A DNA stretch of 64,000 nucleotides from positions 1-64,000 of the forward strand of contig NZ_RXNR01000008.1 in assembly GCF_003966145.1 (NCBI RefSeq), written 5' to 3'. How positions within the stretch are numbered: position 1 is the first letter of the stretch; every line of letters starts with the position of its first letter. The position numbers and the translations under genes were made by a program. The notes beneath the pieces are model-generated. The model made no database searches, was not told where the DNA came from, and worked only from the letters and a program-made list of their open reading frames with translations. Positions 36,659-44,748 of this stretch are shown here, one piece after another. This DNA comes from Lysinibacillus telephonicus (lineage in GTDB: Bacteria > Bacillota > Bacilli > Bacillales_A > Planococcaceae).

Positions 36659-37339
36659 ATGGATGAACGAATAAATTTTAACGACATTATTAAAAAAAGT
36701 TTTTTAAACTCAGATACGTTTACAAGTGTATCAATTTTGCAGATTTTAATTGGAACAATTGTTTCATTTCTAATTGGACTATTTATATATTTTGTCTATA
36801 AGAAGACTTTTCGAAGTGTCGTTTACAGTCACAATTTCAATGTTACATTAGTGCTCATGACAATGATAACTTCACTAGTTATTATGACAATTAGTACGAA
36901 TATTGTACTTTCTTTAGGGATGGTCGGTGCACTAAGTATCGTCCGCTTCCGAACTGCATTGAAAGATCCGCTTGATATCGTCTTTCTATTTTGGGCTATT
37001 TCAGTTGGTATTGCCGTCGGGGCATCTATTTATGCAGTTGCAATTTTCGGATCCATTTTCATTGCGATTGCAGTGTTTATACTATCAAAAAAGAAATGGA
37101 AGGATGTAACGTATTTATTAGTCCTCCACTATGATGAAAAAGCATATGATGAGATTAAATCACAGCTTGTTAAATTCAATTATGAGTTAAAATCTAAAAT
37201 TGTACGAAATAATTTAACAGAGCTAACATTAAAAATTAAGCTTAAAGTTGATAATACTGCATTTGTTCATAAACTATCAAATATTGATGGTGTAAAAGAT
37301 GTATCCCTCGTACAATATAGCGGGGATTACGCGGCATAA
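36659..37339 (+). CDS. DUF4956 membrane protein
   Basis: Four membrane helices in the first half (ILIGTIVSFLIGLFIYFVY; VTLVLMTMITSLVIMTIS; NIVLSLGMVGALSIVRFRTALKDPLDIVFLFWAISVGIAVGASIYAVAIFGSIFIAIAVF in part). The conserved stretch GALSIVRFRTALKDP is the hallmark of the family. Residues about 155-226 are cytosolic and alpha/beta, of the regulatory type. Usually paired with VTC-domain proteins; function unknown. GAGAGGAC precedes the ATG. It is the last gene before a terminator. Confidence 0.87.
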   Translation: MDERINFNDIIKKSFLNSDTFTSVSILQILIGTIVSFLIGLFIYFVYKKTFRSVVYSHNFNVTLVLMTMITSLVIMTISTNIVLSLGMVGALSIVRFRTALKDPLDIVFLFWAISVGIAVGASIYAVAIFGSIFIAIAVFILSKKKWKDVTYLLVLHYDEKAYDEIKSQLVKFNYELKSKIVRNNLTELTLKIKLKVDNTAFVHKLSNIDGVKDVSLVQYSGDYAA

Positions 37340-37358
37340 TTTGTCCATAATATTTAAT

Positions 37359-37395
37359 AAAGGGTCGTTCGAAAATTCCTTTAGAACGGCCCTTT
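37359..37395 (+). terminator. Terminator-like hairpin at the end of the pel-CotH-VTC-DUF4956 cluster
   Basis: AAAGGGTCGTTC (37359-37370) pairs with GAACGGCCCTTT (37384-37395). The T tract is weak (TTTAAATATT). Confidence 0.65.
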
Positions 37396-37548
37396 AAATA
37401 TTAAACAAGGAACTACTGCACAAGCAAGGTGAGAAAAGTATACTGTGATGATGATATGAGCAACGTTACTAAGCCTCCTACCGTTAGTCAGAAAACGAAA
37501 TTCGAAAGTGTAATTTTTGATAGCTATATATGTCCTAAATAAATAGAA

Positions 37549-37583
37549 GGACTATCCAGAAAAACAATCTTTCCGAATAGTCC
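37549..37583 (-). terminator. Terminator-like hairpin after the GH114 gene
   Basis: GGACTAT (37549-37555) pairs with ATAGTCC (37577-37583), placed just past the leftward GH114 stop codon. The T tract on the minus strand is imperfect. Confidence 0.55.
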
Positions 37584-37594
37584 CTCATATATAA

Positions 37595-38422
37595 CTAGTT
37601 ATATATGCTGTTTGAATTTTTATATGGAACAAATCCATACTTTTTACTGTATTTAAAACTTTTTGTATCTGGAGTAACAGTAAATACTGCAATATTTTCT
37701 TCACTCTCTAGTGTTTGGAAGTATTGAATCCAATCTTGACCCCATTTACTAGTTTTTAAGCGGTTTTTATCAAAGTCTTCCCACATAATCGCATCAACAT
37801 AATCTTTTGAAGAGGTTTCTAATGTCTCAAAACCCCAATTTTGCAATAAAAGCAACTCATTATGTTTATCAGTAATGGATTGTAAAAGTTCAACATAACC
37901 ATTTCTTAAGTAAGACGCCATTTCTTCATCATCGTGATAGAAATCATCGATATCCCCAACTGTATCTAAAAGAATGCCATCAAATTGTTTTTCAATAATT
38001 TCTTCTTCAATTTCATCGAGCAGAAGCTGTTGGTAATGGGGATTTGTAATATCCATTAAGTAAGTATCCCAATCTTCAACGTATACTCTCTCGCCATCAT
38101 CTAATAAATAATCGGAGTCCTTTACTTTTTCAACAAACTCTTCGTCCCATGTCTGTAACTCCATAATACTAATATAACCTAGAGCAATAGTGCCCGCTTC
38201 CTTAATTTCAGAAACGTGTTCTTTTGTTGTTTCATGGGGTTCAATAACTACCATGTCATAATTGCTAAGTTGTTCAGCTTTTGAATCATCTATTTCACCG
38301 TAGTAAATTTTATAGCTATTCACATCTAATAAAGGGTTATGTACATGGCCCATCGTAGGATAGCATTGAGTTAAGAGAAGAGGAAATGCAAGGTTGAAGG
38401 CAAGGAATGTTTTTTTGAACAT
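37595..38422 (-). CDS. GH114 endo-alpha-1,4-polygalactosaminidase-like lipoprotein
   Basis: 275 residues. The N terminus is hydrophobic with a probable lipobox around LLTQC. A single GH114 TIM-barrel domain follows: YKIYYGEIDDSKAEQLSNYDMVVIEPH, TIALGYISIMELQTWDE, WDTYLMDITNPHYQQLLLDEI, and FDGILLDTVGDIDDF with the catalytic-site aspartates, then WGFETLE. GH114/GH166 enzymes cut alpha-1,4-GalN-rich polymers, the class of polymer attributed to Pel. It is convergent with the pel cluster, whose PelA lacks its usual hydrolase domain, so it is a good candidate for the missing processing or dispersal enzyme. Confidence 0.85.
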   Translation of the reverse strand: MFKKTFLAFNLAFPLLLTQCYPTMGHVHNPLLDVNSYKIYYGEIDDSKAEQLSNYDMVVIEPHETTKEHVSEIKEAGTIALGYISIMELQTWDEEFVEKVKDSDYLLDDGERVYVEDWDTYLMDITNPHYQQLLLDEIEEEIIEKQFDGILLDTVGDIDDFYHDDEEMASYLRNGYVELLQSITDKHNELLLLQNWGFETLETSSKDYVDAIMWEDFDKNRLKTSKWGQDWIQYFQTLESEENIAVFTVTPDTKSFKYSKKYGFVPYKNSNSIYN

Positions 38423-38752
38423 AAGTATTGCTCCTTTACGATTTATCTCTAAAAGAGAAAATTACGGTAACCCAGCCACCATAGCAATATACCTTAGGCC
38501 TGTAGTTTTGCGTCTCAATTTTTCAATTGATTTGCCATTATAATCATTATAATATAGCTTTCTGTATTTTGACAATTTTCACTTTTCACTTTTTATATTT
38601 TTGGCCGATATTAATCTAGCAAAAAAATATATGTAACTTTATAATGTTATAAATACAATATTCTATAAAATGGTATTAATTGGTCAAAATGGTAGTAAAT
38701 TTGTAGAACGAATTTTGTACGTATTATGAGTACTAGGAAAGGGGATATGCTT
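38423..38752. other. Divergent spacer between GH114 and response-regulator genes
   Basis: About 330 AT-rich bases with no ORF or RNA motif recognised. Promoters for both neighbours must lie here, but none is convincing by eye. AAAGGGG at 38738-38744 serves the ATG at 38753. Confidence 0.35.
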
Positions 38753-39904
38753 ATGAGAGCGATTTTAATCGATGATGAGCAATTGCCTTTAATGTATTTA
38801 AAAAAAGTGCTGGAAAATAAAATTGATGGTGTGGAAGTTGTTGGAGTATATCAAGATCCTATTCAAGCCTATGAAAACATAAAAACAGATTCACCAGATG
38901 TAATATTTATTGATATCCATATGCCTGAGATGAATGGACTAGAAATGGCAGAACGCATTCAGGGAGCTTTTCAAAATATAGAGATTGTATTTGTGACAGG
39001 GGATGATAGACATGCTCTTGAGGCGTTTGATTTATATGCATTTGATTACATAATGAAGCCACTTCAAATAGAACGTCTAAAAAAAACTGTGGAACGTTTG
39101 CAGCGAAGACTAGATAATCATCAAACAAATAGTAAAGAAAACAAAGTTGAGAATACCCTACTTTACACTTTTAATCAACTTAAGTACCAGAGAGCAGGTT
39201 GTGAACCTGAAATTTTTAAATGGCGTACAACCAAGGTGCAAGAATTGTTCGCATATATGTTTCACCATAGGGGAAAAATAGTAGATCGTGAGACATTAAT
39301 TGAAATGTTGTGGCCTGATTTTGGAATTGAAAGAGGGGCAAAACAGCTTTATACCGCCATTTACCACATTCGTCAAACAATTAAGAAGGCAGGAATTCCT
39401 TCCATTTCAATAAGTAGTGTAAACAATTTATATGGAGGATACATAATGCATATTGAAGATATTCTAGTTGATACAAATGAATGGGAAACAAAGCTAAACA
39501 AATTAACTCCTCCAAAAAATGATAATATCCACGAACATGAAATCGTATTTAGTGAGTATAAAGGAGACTATCTTGGTGATTACGACTATTTATGGGCTGA
39601 GGGGGAAAGGGAAAGACTTCGCCGCCTATGGCTGAATCATGGCTTGATTTTGAGTAGATTTTATCGAGATACTGAGAATATTCAAGCGGCAATTAAAGTA
39701 AACCAACGAATTCAACAAATGTACCCAGATAAAGAAGAAAGTTACTTTGAACTGATGAGGCTGTATGCGTCAATAAACAGCTCAACTGCTGTTGAAGAGC
39801 AATATAGGCTATTAAGATCTGTACTAAAACAAGAATATGATAGTTTGCCAAGTTTTAATATTACAAATTGGTATGAAAAATGGAAAAGTAAATCCTATTC
39901 TTAA
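38753..39904 (+). CDS. Response regulator with winged-helix and BTAD domains (SARP-like)
   Basis: Residues 1-115 are a receiver domain (AILIDDEQ; phospho-acceptor Asp in FIDIHMPEMNG; switch Thr/Lys in VFVTGDD and YIMKPLQ). About residues 140-235 form an OmpR-type winged helix (VQELFAYMFHHRGKIVDRETLIEMLWPDF). The rest is a bacterial transcriptional activator (BTAD) TPR-like domain (EWETKLNKL ... YLGDYDYLWAEGERERL). No histidine kinase gene is adjacent, so it is an orphan here. It sits between the pel cluster and the GGDEF-EAL gene, a plausible place for a regulator of biofilm genes; this is inference. Confidence 0.88.
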   Translation: MRAILIDDEQLPLMYLKKVLENKIDGVEVVGVYQDPIQAYENIKTDSPDVIFIDIHMPEMNGLEMAERIQGAFQNIEIVFVTGDDRHALEAFDLYAFDYIMKPLQIERLKKTVERLQRRLDNHQTNSKENKVENTLLYTFNQLKYQRAGCEPEIFKWRTTKVQELFAYMFHHRGKIVDRETLIEMLWPDFGIERGAKQLYTAIYHIRQTIKKAGIPSISISSVNNLYGGYIMHIEDILVDTNEWETKLNKLTPPKNDNIHEHEIVFSEYKGDYLGDYDYLWAEGERERLRRLWLNHGLILSRFYRDTENIQAAIKVNQRIQQMYPDKEESYFELMRLYASINSSTAVEEQYRLLRSVLKQEYDSLPSFNITNWYEKWKSKSYS

Positions 39905-39959
39905 TACTATGAACTAAATAGAAATATCGAAACTTAACTGAACGGATATAAAGACTAGA

Positions 39960-40000
39960 GGGGGCTGTCCAGAATGTGTAAATTCTGAGCAGCCCCCTTT
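39960..40000 (+). terminator. Strong terminator after the response-regulator gene
   Basis: GGGGGCTG (39960-39967) pairs with CAGCCCCC (39990-39997), with an inner CAGAAT/ATTCTG stem, then TTT. The sequence resembles the arms of the element at 53109-53334. Confidence 0.85.
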
Positions 40001-40238
40001 ACAAATAGTTTATTTCTGCAGAGCAGAAGATTATTTTGCCCATAGTACAATGTAAGGGTGTGTTCTCGAGCGGCGCTGATCACTAAGTAACAAAGGTTGT
40101 ACAAAAATTTTAAGAATAATCCATTGTTTTAAAGCTAAGGAACATAGTTTTGGGAATTTGTATAGATTTTGTATATATAAAATTGATAAAATATAATTTT
40201 GATAATTATTCTCAAGGTTTGTGAGTATTTGTTGAGAG
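40001..40238. other. Spacer before the MHYT-GGDEF-EAL gene
   Basis: AT-rich, no ORF or aptamer recognised. Confidence 0.35.
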
Positions 40239-42293
40239 ATGGGAGAGATAAAGGTGTATTTGGAAGGAAACTACAACTATTATATTGTTGCGCTTTCGGT
40301 TGTGATTGCTATATTAGCATCATACTCTGCACTAAGTATTGCGGCGAAAATTTCTCATTCAAACGGCCGAAGTCGATTTTTTTGGCTACTAGCGGGCTCG
40401 TTTGTAATGGGAACTGGCGTCTGGTCAATGCATTTTGTCGGCATGCTGGCAATGCATTTTCAAATGCCAGTGAAATACGATGTACCAATGACGTTACTCT
40501 CAATGTTAGCAAGTATGATTTCTTCGTTTATTGCATTTTACATAACGAAAGAAAAAGATATTCACTGGTATAAAATTGGAATTGGCGGTTTGATAATGGG
40601 AAGCGGCATTGTCACGATGCATTATATGGGAATGGAAGCAATGATTATGCCTGTCGAGCTTACTTATGACAAAGGGTGGTGGGTATTGTCTGTAATGATT
40701 GCTTTTGCTGCTTCCTTTGCAGCTTTATTTCTATTTCTACGCTTTCGAAATAATCAATCGCCATTCAGTTGGTTAAGGTGGATGTCCGCGGTAGCTATGG
40801 GGTTTGCTATTTGCGGTATGCATTATACAGGAATGAAAGCTGCCAAATTTCATTCTCACTCGGAAATGATAATGGAAAGTGATCCTTATGCAAATTTCTT
40901 CCTATTATATGGAGTAACCATCACCATTTTTATTATTCTATTTGTATCATGGGGAGCAGTATTCTTTGATCGGCACGTATTGGAAAAAATGGCTTACCAA
41001 GATGGAATTACAGGGCTACCAAATCGCAATGAAATGAATCGCTTTTTTGATACTTATATAGGCGATGAAAAGATTGGTGTTTTATTTCTTGATCTAGATC
41101 ATTTTAAGGCGATTAATGATACTTTAGGACACCATACAGGTGATTTGCTCATTCAGGAAGTTGGCCTTCGCTTGAAAAAGTTTATTAAGAAAGATCAGCA
41201 AGCCTTTAGGATAGGCGGAGATGAATTCTTAATCATCGTAAAAAATTGTGATCAGAAACGAGCTGAACGATTAGCAGAGGAGATATTGCTAAGTATTAAG
41301 GAAGTTTATCAGATTGACGGAAATGAACTATATATCACGGCAAGCATTGGCATTAGCATCAGTTCGATAAAAGATTCCGAACGTTCTATGCTGCTTAAAA
41401 CTGCAGATACGGCGATGTATAAAGCAAAAGGGTTAGGTAAGAATCAGTATTGTGTTTATAACGATACAATGGGAATGAAAGAAATACGTAAAATGGAATT
41501 GGAAAAAGACCTACAGAGAGCACTTAAAGATAAACAATTTTATCTGATGTATCAGCCAAAGTGGAATGTTAAAACGAATAAACTTGCAGGGTTTGAAGCA
41601 CTATTGCGCTGGAAACATCCAAGACTAGGGGTGATTTCTCCAGCTGAATTTATTCCAATTGCAGAAGAAACGGGACACATCGTACCAATAACTAGATGGA
41701 CTTTAGAACAAGCTTGCATTCAATGTAAAGAGTGGCAAGAGAAGGGGGATATTCATCCAATTTCAGTGAATATTTCTATTAGGCTTTTTCAAACTGACAA
41801 GTTAGCAGATTTCGTTCAATCGGTGCTTGAAAAGGTAGAGCTGGATCCCAATTTGCTGGAGCTTGAAATCACTGAATCTATGGTGCTATTCGACGTGGAA
41901 GACATAGTTAGACAACTTCAAAGTATTCGAGCTCTCGGAGTGAAAATATCAATGGATGATTTCGGTACGGGGTATTCCTCTATCGGACTGCTTGATCGTC
42001 TCCCTATAGACTCACTAAAATTAGATCGGTTATTTACGAATGATTTAGAAACTCCAAGTAAACGTGCTATTATCAATGCAATCCTTTTAATGGCAGAAAA
42101 CTTGCATTTAGATGTTATTGCAGAAGGTGTTGAAAGTCGGGAGCATATTGAATCATTAACACAGTTAGGTTGTAATGTGATGCAAGGCTATTATTATGGT
42201 AAACCGATGGAAAGTGAAGATGTTGATGATTGGGTTAAAAACAATAAAGAAAGAGCTTTAGATTTTGTTGCAAATACAGTCAGCGAGCTGTAA
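40239..42293 (+). CDS. MHYT-GGDEF-EAL cyclic-di-GMP turnover protein
   Basis: The N-terminal membrane sensor has three MHYT-type motifs (MHFVGMLAMHF, MHYMGMEAMIM, MHYTGMKAAKF), thought to bind a metal or a diatomic gas. The GGDEF domain at about residues 260-415 keeps FRIGGDEF but lacks an RxxD inhibitory site (KKDQ there). The EAL domain at about 430-670 keeps EALLRW, NISIRLF, ITESM, DDFGTGYSS and the YYYGKPM end, so both activities may be intact. It would make and/or degrade c-di-GMP at the membrane. ATG 40239 is used; GTG 40254 behind GGGAGA is an equally good start. Confidence 0.92.
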   Translation: MGEIKVYLEGNYNYYIVALSVVIAILASYSALSIAAKISHSNGRSRFFWLLAGSFVMGTGVWSMHFVGMLAMHFQMPVKYDVPMTLLSMLASMISSFIAFYITKEKDIHWYKIGIGGLIMGSGIVTMHYMGMEAMIMPVELTYDKGWWVLSVMIAFAASFAALFLFLRFRNNQSPFSWLRWMSAVAMGFAICGMHYTGMKAAKFHSHSEMIMESDPYANFFLLYGVTITIFIILFVSWGAVFFDRHVLEKMAYQDGITGLPNRNEMNRFFDTYIGDEKIGVLFLDLDHFKAINDTLGHHTGDLLIQEVGLRLKKFIKKDQQAFRIGGDEFLIIVKNCDQKRAERLAEEILLSIKEVYQIDGNELYITASIGISISSIKDSERSMLLKTADTAMYKAKGLGKNQYCVYNDTMGMKEIRKMELEKDLQRALKDKQFYLMYQPKWNVKTNKLAGFEALLRWKHPRLGVISPAEFIPIAEETGHIVPITRWTLEQACIQCKEWQEKGDIHPISVNISIRLFQTDKLADFVQSVLEKVELDPNLLELEITESMVLFDVEDIVRQLQSIRALGVKISMDDFGTGYSSIGLLDRLPIDSLKLDRLFTNDLETPSKRAIINAILLMAENLHLDVIAEGVESREHIESLTQLGCNVMQGYYYGKPMESEDVDDWVKNNKERALDFVANTVSEL

Positions 42294-42683
42294 GTCTATA
42301 GATAAATAAATGCTAAAACTTTATATTAAATTTTCGCTTTCTAACATGGGGGGCATTTAAAAAAAATAGAAGTTAGACGTCGGAGGTTCATACTGCTTTC
42401 AGTAGTAAATAACCAATTTGGTAGTTAAATATTTTAAAAACTAACTAATATAAGCAAATCCTGAAAATTAAAATGAACTTTCGGGATTTGTATTTTTATA
42501 TTCAATTGTAATAGATTACTTCTCTCTAGTAGCATTTAAATGAAGTGTTTTTTATTTTATATATCCATGAATAGTATCCGCCAAGAGTGAGGTTTTGGTA
42601 AATATTTACCACCTATGAACAGCACTTCTTATATGGTAATATCATAGTTGGTTAATTTGTTGATACTTGTAGGAGGAAACACC
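42294..42683. other. Spacer with terminator, no gene seen
   Basis: Besides the terminator at 42455 nothing was recognised. AGGAGG at 42671-42676 serves the next gene's TTG start. Confidence 0.4.
42455..42497 (+). terminator. Intrinsic terminator after the GGDEF-EAL gene
   Basis: CAAATCCTGAAA (42455-42466) pairs with TTTCGGGATTTG (42479-42490; one G-U), then TATTTTTAT. Confidence 0.75.
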
Positions 42684-43790
42684 TTGTTTTATATTAAAAA
42701 GCTCATTTCCTTTTCCCAAAAACAGAGTAGTATTAAAAATATATTTGATAATCAGGTGCATGTTCATTATGATGAATTACTTTTATTTTTAAAAGAACAA
42801 GGAGGCAATCATGCTTCTCATTTAATATTTTTAAAAGATAAAGAACAATTCTGGACTAGAGATAGAAATGCACTTATTGTTTATAAGCAAATCTTCAATA
42901 AGTTGGTAGTACTTGGCGATCCTATTGGAGATGAATCATACATACATAATGCAATTAATGAATTCAATGAATATTGTAAATTGAAAAACTTGAAACCAAT
43001 CTTTTACCAAACAAGCCCTCGATACATGCAATATTATCATGAGTCTGGATATCGCTTTGTAAAGTTGGGAGAGGAGGCGATTGTAAAACTTGCGGGTTTT
43101 TCTCTTGAAGGAAAAAAGGGAGCAAAATTACGAACTAGAATAAATAAATTCTCCCGTAATGGGTTTACATTTCACGTTGTAGAACCTCCTCATTCAAAAG
43201 AACTTCTTTTAGAGTTAAAAGCAATTTCTGATTCATGGTTAGGTGGAGGAAAGGAAAAAGGATTTTCAGTCGTTTCTCACCGAGAAGACTATGTTGCTCG
43301 TTTCCCAATAGCTCTTATGTATGATCCAGAAGGGAAAATTATTGCTTTTGCCACCTTGGCAACAGATTACAAACAAACCTTGATAATTGACCTTATGAGA
43401 AAATGTAAACAAAGTCCGCATGGAACGATGGATGTATTATTTTTACATATTTTTGACTGGGCAAAAAACAACGCCTATCAAAATTGTAGTTTAGGAATGG
43501 CCCCATTATCGAATGTAGGAAATTGCAAGCATTCATTTATTAGTGAAAAAATCATTCGTTGTATCTATCTTTATGGAAATAAAAAGTACAATTTTAAAGG
43601 GTTAAGAGAGTTTAAAGGTAAATTTGCTACAGAATGGGAACCAAAGTATTTGGCATATAAAAAATCATTTTTACCGATTATTTTCCTTCAACTTGTTTTA
43701 TTAATAAATCGTAAACAATCATCCAGAGAACCTTTTCCAGGCAAAGGGAAAGTTATTGCGAAAAAAGGTAATAAGTTGCGATATGAATAA
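42684..43790 (+). CDS. MprF-type aminoacyl-phosphatidylglycerol synthase domain protein
   Basis: About 368 residues of the LPG_synthase_C (DUF2156) double GNAT-like fold: HVHYDELLLFLKEQGGNHASHL, VVLGDPIGDE, KLRTRINKFSRNGF, LELKAISDSWLGGGKEKGFS, FATLATDY, LGMAPLSNVG, and GLREFKGKFATEWEPKYLAY. These are the catalytic-domain motifs of MprF, which moves an amino acid from aminoacyl-tRNA to phosphatidylglycerol. The flippase membrane half of MprF is absent; only a C-terminal hydrophobic segment (LPIIFLQLVLLI) remains. Start TTG 42684, behind AGGAGG. A GtrA gene follows 68 bases later and may be in the same transcript. The amino acid used is unknown. Confidence 0.85.
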   Translation: MFYIKKLISFSQKQSSIKNIFDNQVHVHYDELLLFLKEQGGNHASHLIFLKDKEQFWTRDRNALIVYKQIFNKLVVLGDPIGDESYIHNAINEFNEYCKLKNLKPIFYQTSPRYMQYYHESGYRFVKLGEEAIVKLAGFSLEGKKGAKLRTRINKFSRNGFTFHVVEPPHSKELLLELKAISDSWLGGGKEKGFSVVSHREDYVARFPIALMYDPEGKIIAFATLATDYKQTLIIDLMRKCKQSPHGTMDVLFLHIFDWAKNNAYQNCSLGMAPLSNVGNCKHSFISEKIIRCIYLYGNKKYNFKGLREFKGKFATEWEPKYLAYKKSFLPIIFLQLVLLINRKQSSREPFPGKGKVIAKKGNKLRYE

Positions 43791-43858
43791 AGAAATAGAA
43801 TTCTTTGTTGTGAGCTTATAGAAGGATTAGACCTAGAAAAAATTTGAGGGGAAGAACG

Positions 43859-44251
43859 GTGTTGTTGGGTAAAGGTTTATTTCAAAAGTTTATTAAATAT
43901 AGTTTTGTAGGTTGTATTAGTACGTGTATTTACTTTCTTTCTGTTTTTGTTTTAGTAGAACGATTTCACAATGAACCTGTATTTGCTTCAGCTATTGCCT
44001 TCATTATAATGACTATTGTTTCGTTTTTTTTAAATGTACGTTATACATTTGGTAGTAATGTTACATATCAGAAACTATTGCGTTTTTTTATTGTATCCAC
44101 AATTGGTTTTACACTGAATTTCTTGCTAATGTTTTTTATTGTACGTATCCTTGATTATCACTATTTTGTAGGGGAGTTAGTTACAATTTTAGTAATCCCT
44201 ATTGTTAATTTTATATTAAATAACTATTGGACTTTCCAATCACAATATTAA
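43859..44251 (+). CDS. GtrA-family membrane protein
   Basis: About 130 residues with four membrane helices. FIKYSFVGCISTCIYFLSVFVL, FFLNVRYTFGS and the closing FILNNYWTFQSQY are the GtrA family pattern. GtrA-type proteins are thought to flip or carry undecaprenyl-phosphate-linked sugars for decoration of surface polymers. Start GTG 43859, behind GAGGGGA. It lies downstream of the MprF-domain gene and ends before a terminator. No glycosyltransferase partner is adjacent. Confidence 0.85.
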   Translation: MLLGKGLFQKFIKYSFVGCISTCIYFLSVFVLVERFHNEPVFASAIAFIIMTIVSFFLNVRYTFGSNVTYQKLLRFFIVSTIGFTLNFLLMFFIVRILDYHYFVGELVTILVIPIVNFILNNYWTFQSQY

Positions 44252-44334
44252 AATGTACTTAATCCTTAATTGAAAATAATAAATTTTGCATTCTAACATC
44301 ACGATGATATATACATAATGATTTGTAATTCTCG

Positions 44335-44360
44335 GACACTCTTTATAGGGTGTCTTTTTT
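44335..44360 (+). terminator. Intrinsic terminator after gtrA-like gene
   Basis: GACACTCT (44335-44342) pairs with AGGGTGTC (44347-44354), then six T. It insulates the riboswitch operon downstream. Confidence 0.8.
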
Positions 44361-44526
44361 GTTCATTTTAGTTAATTATATATATTTGGCTTCCTAATAA
44401 AGTAAATTAGCATTTATTATTTCACATTTTTAAAAGATGATTAGTAGTAATATTCTATCTATTCAGAATTAATAAAATTAGAAAAATGACCCAATCCACA
44501 TGGTATTATTACGTCATAATGTAAAT

Positions 44527-44612
44527 AATTACAATAAAAGCAAACTCATTGAAAAATGAGGACGCAAAGCTTCAGGTCTAAGGTTCATTGCTATGACGGC
44601 TGGGTTGCAATC
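44527..44612 (+). ncRNA. Cyclic-di-GMP-I (GEMM) riboswitch aptamer
   Basis: The GEMM consensus is visible in order. GCAAAC (44540-44545) comes first. A CTCATT-GAAA-AATGAG stem with a GNRA tetraloop follows (44545-44560), then GACGCAAAGC (44561-44570). TTCAGGTCTAAG is the tetraloop receptor and conserved CTAA. A second short stem-loop follows (44583-44597), and GGCTGGGTTGC closes the aptamer. P1 can form between ATTACAA (44528-44534) and TTGCAAT (44605-44611). An extended -10 (TGGTATTAT, 44501-44509) would start the RNA near 44516, just ahead of P1. It precedes the decarboxylase-chemoreceptor operon. Confidence 0.93.
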
Positions 44613-44671
44613 TATTATGAATACAATTTTTTTCTAACATTTTGCAACCCTTTTTTCAAAGGGCTTTTTTT
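44602..44671 (+). promoter_or_regulatory. Expression platform of the c-di-GMP riboswitch
   Basis: GGGTTGCAA (44602-44610) can pair perfectly with TTGCAACCC (44642-44650), followed by six T: a terminator whose left arm overlaps the 3' strand of P1. CCCTTT (44648-44653) can instead pair with AAAGGG (44658-44663) before a seven-T run. The two hairpins share CCC and exclude each other. Ligand-stabilised P1 would block the first hairpin, which suggests an ON switch, but the second hairpin could itself terminate; the sign of regulation cannot be settled from sequence. Confidence 0.75.
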
Positions 44672-44748
44672 GTGTTTTTTATTTTAAATTTCCAATTTAT
44701 AAAGAACGTTTATAAAAGGCTTTAAAATAAGCAATTGGAGGAATGACA

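Noticed and set aside
40199-40573. 124-residue plus-strand frame at the start of the MHYT gene
   Set aside because: Out of frame with the clear MHYT-GGDEF-EAL protein.
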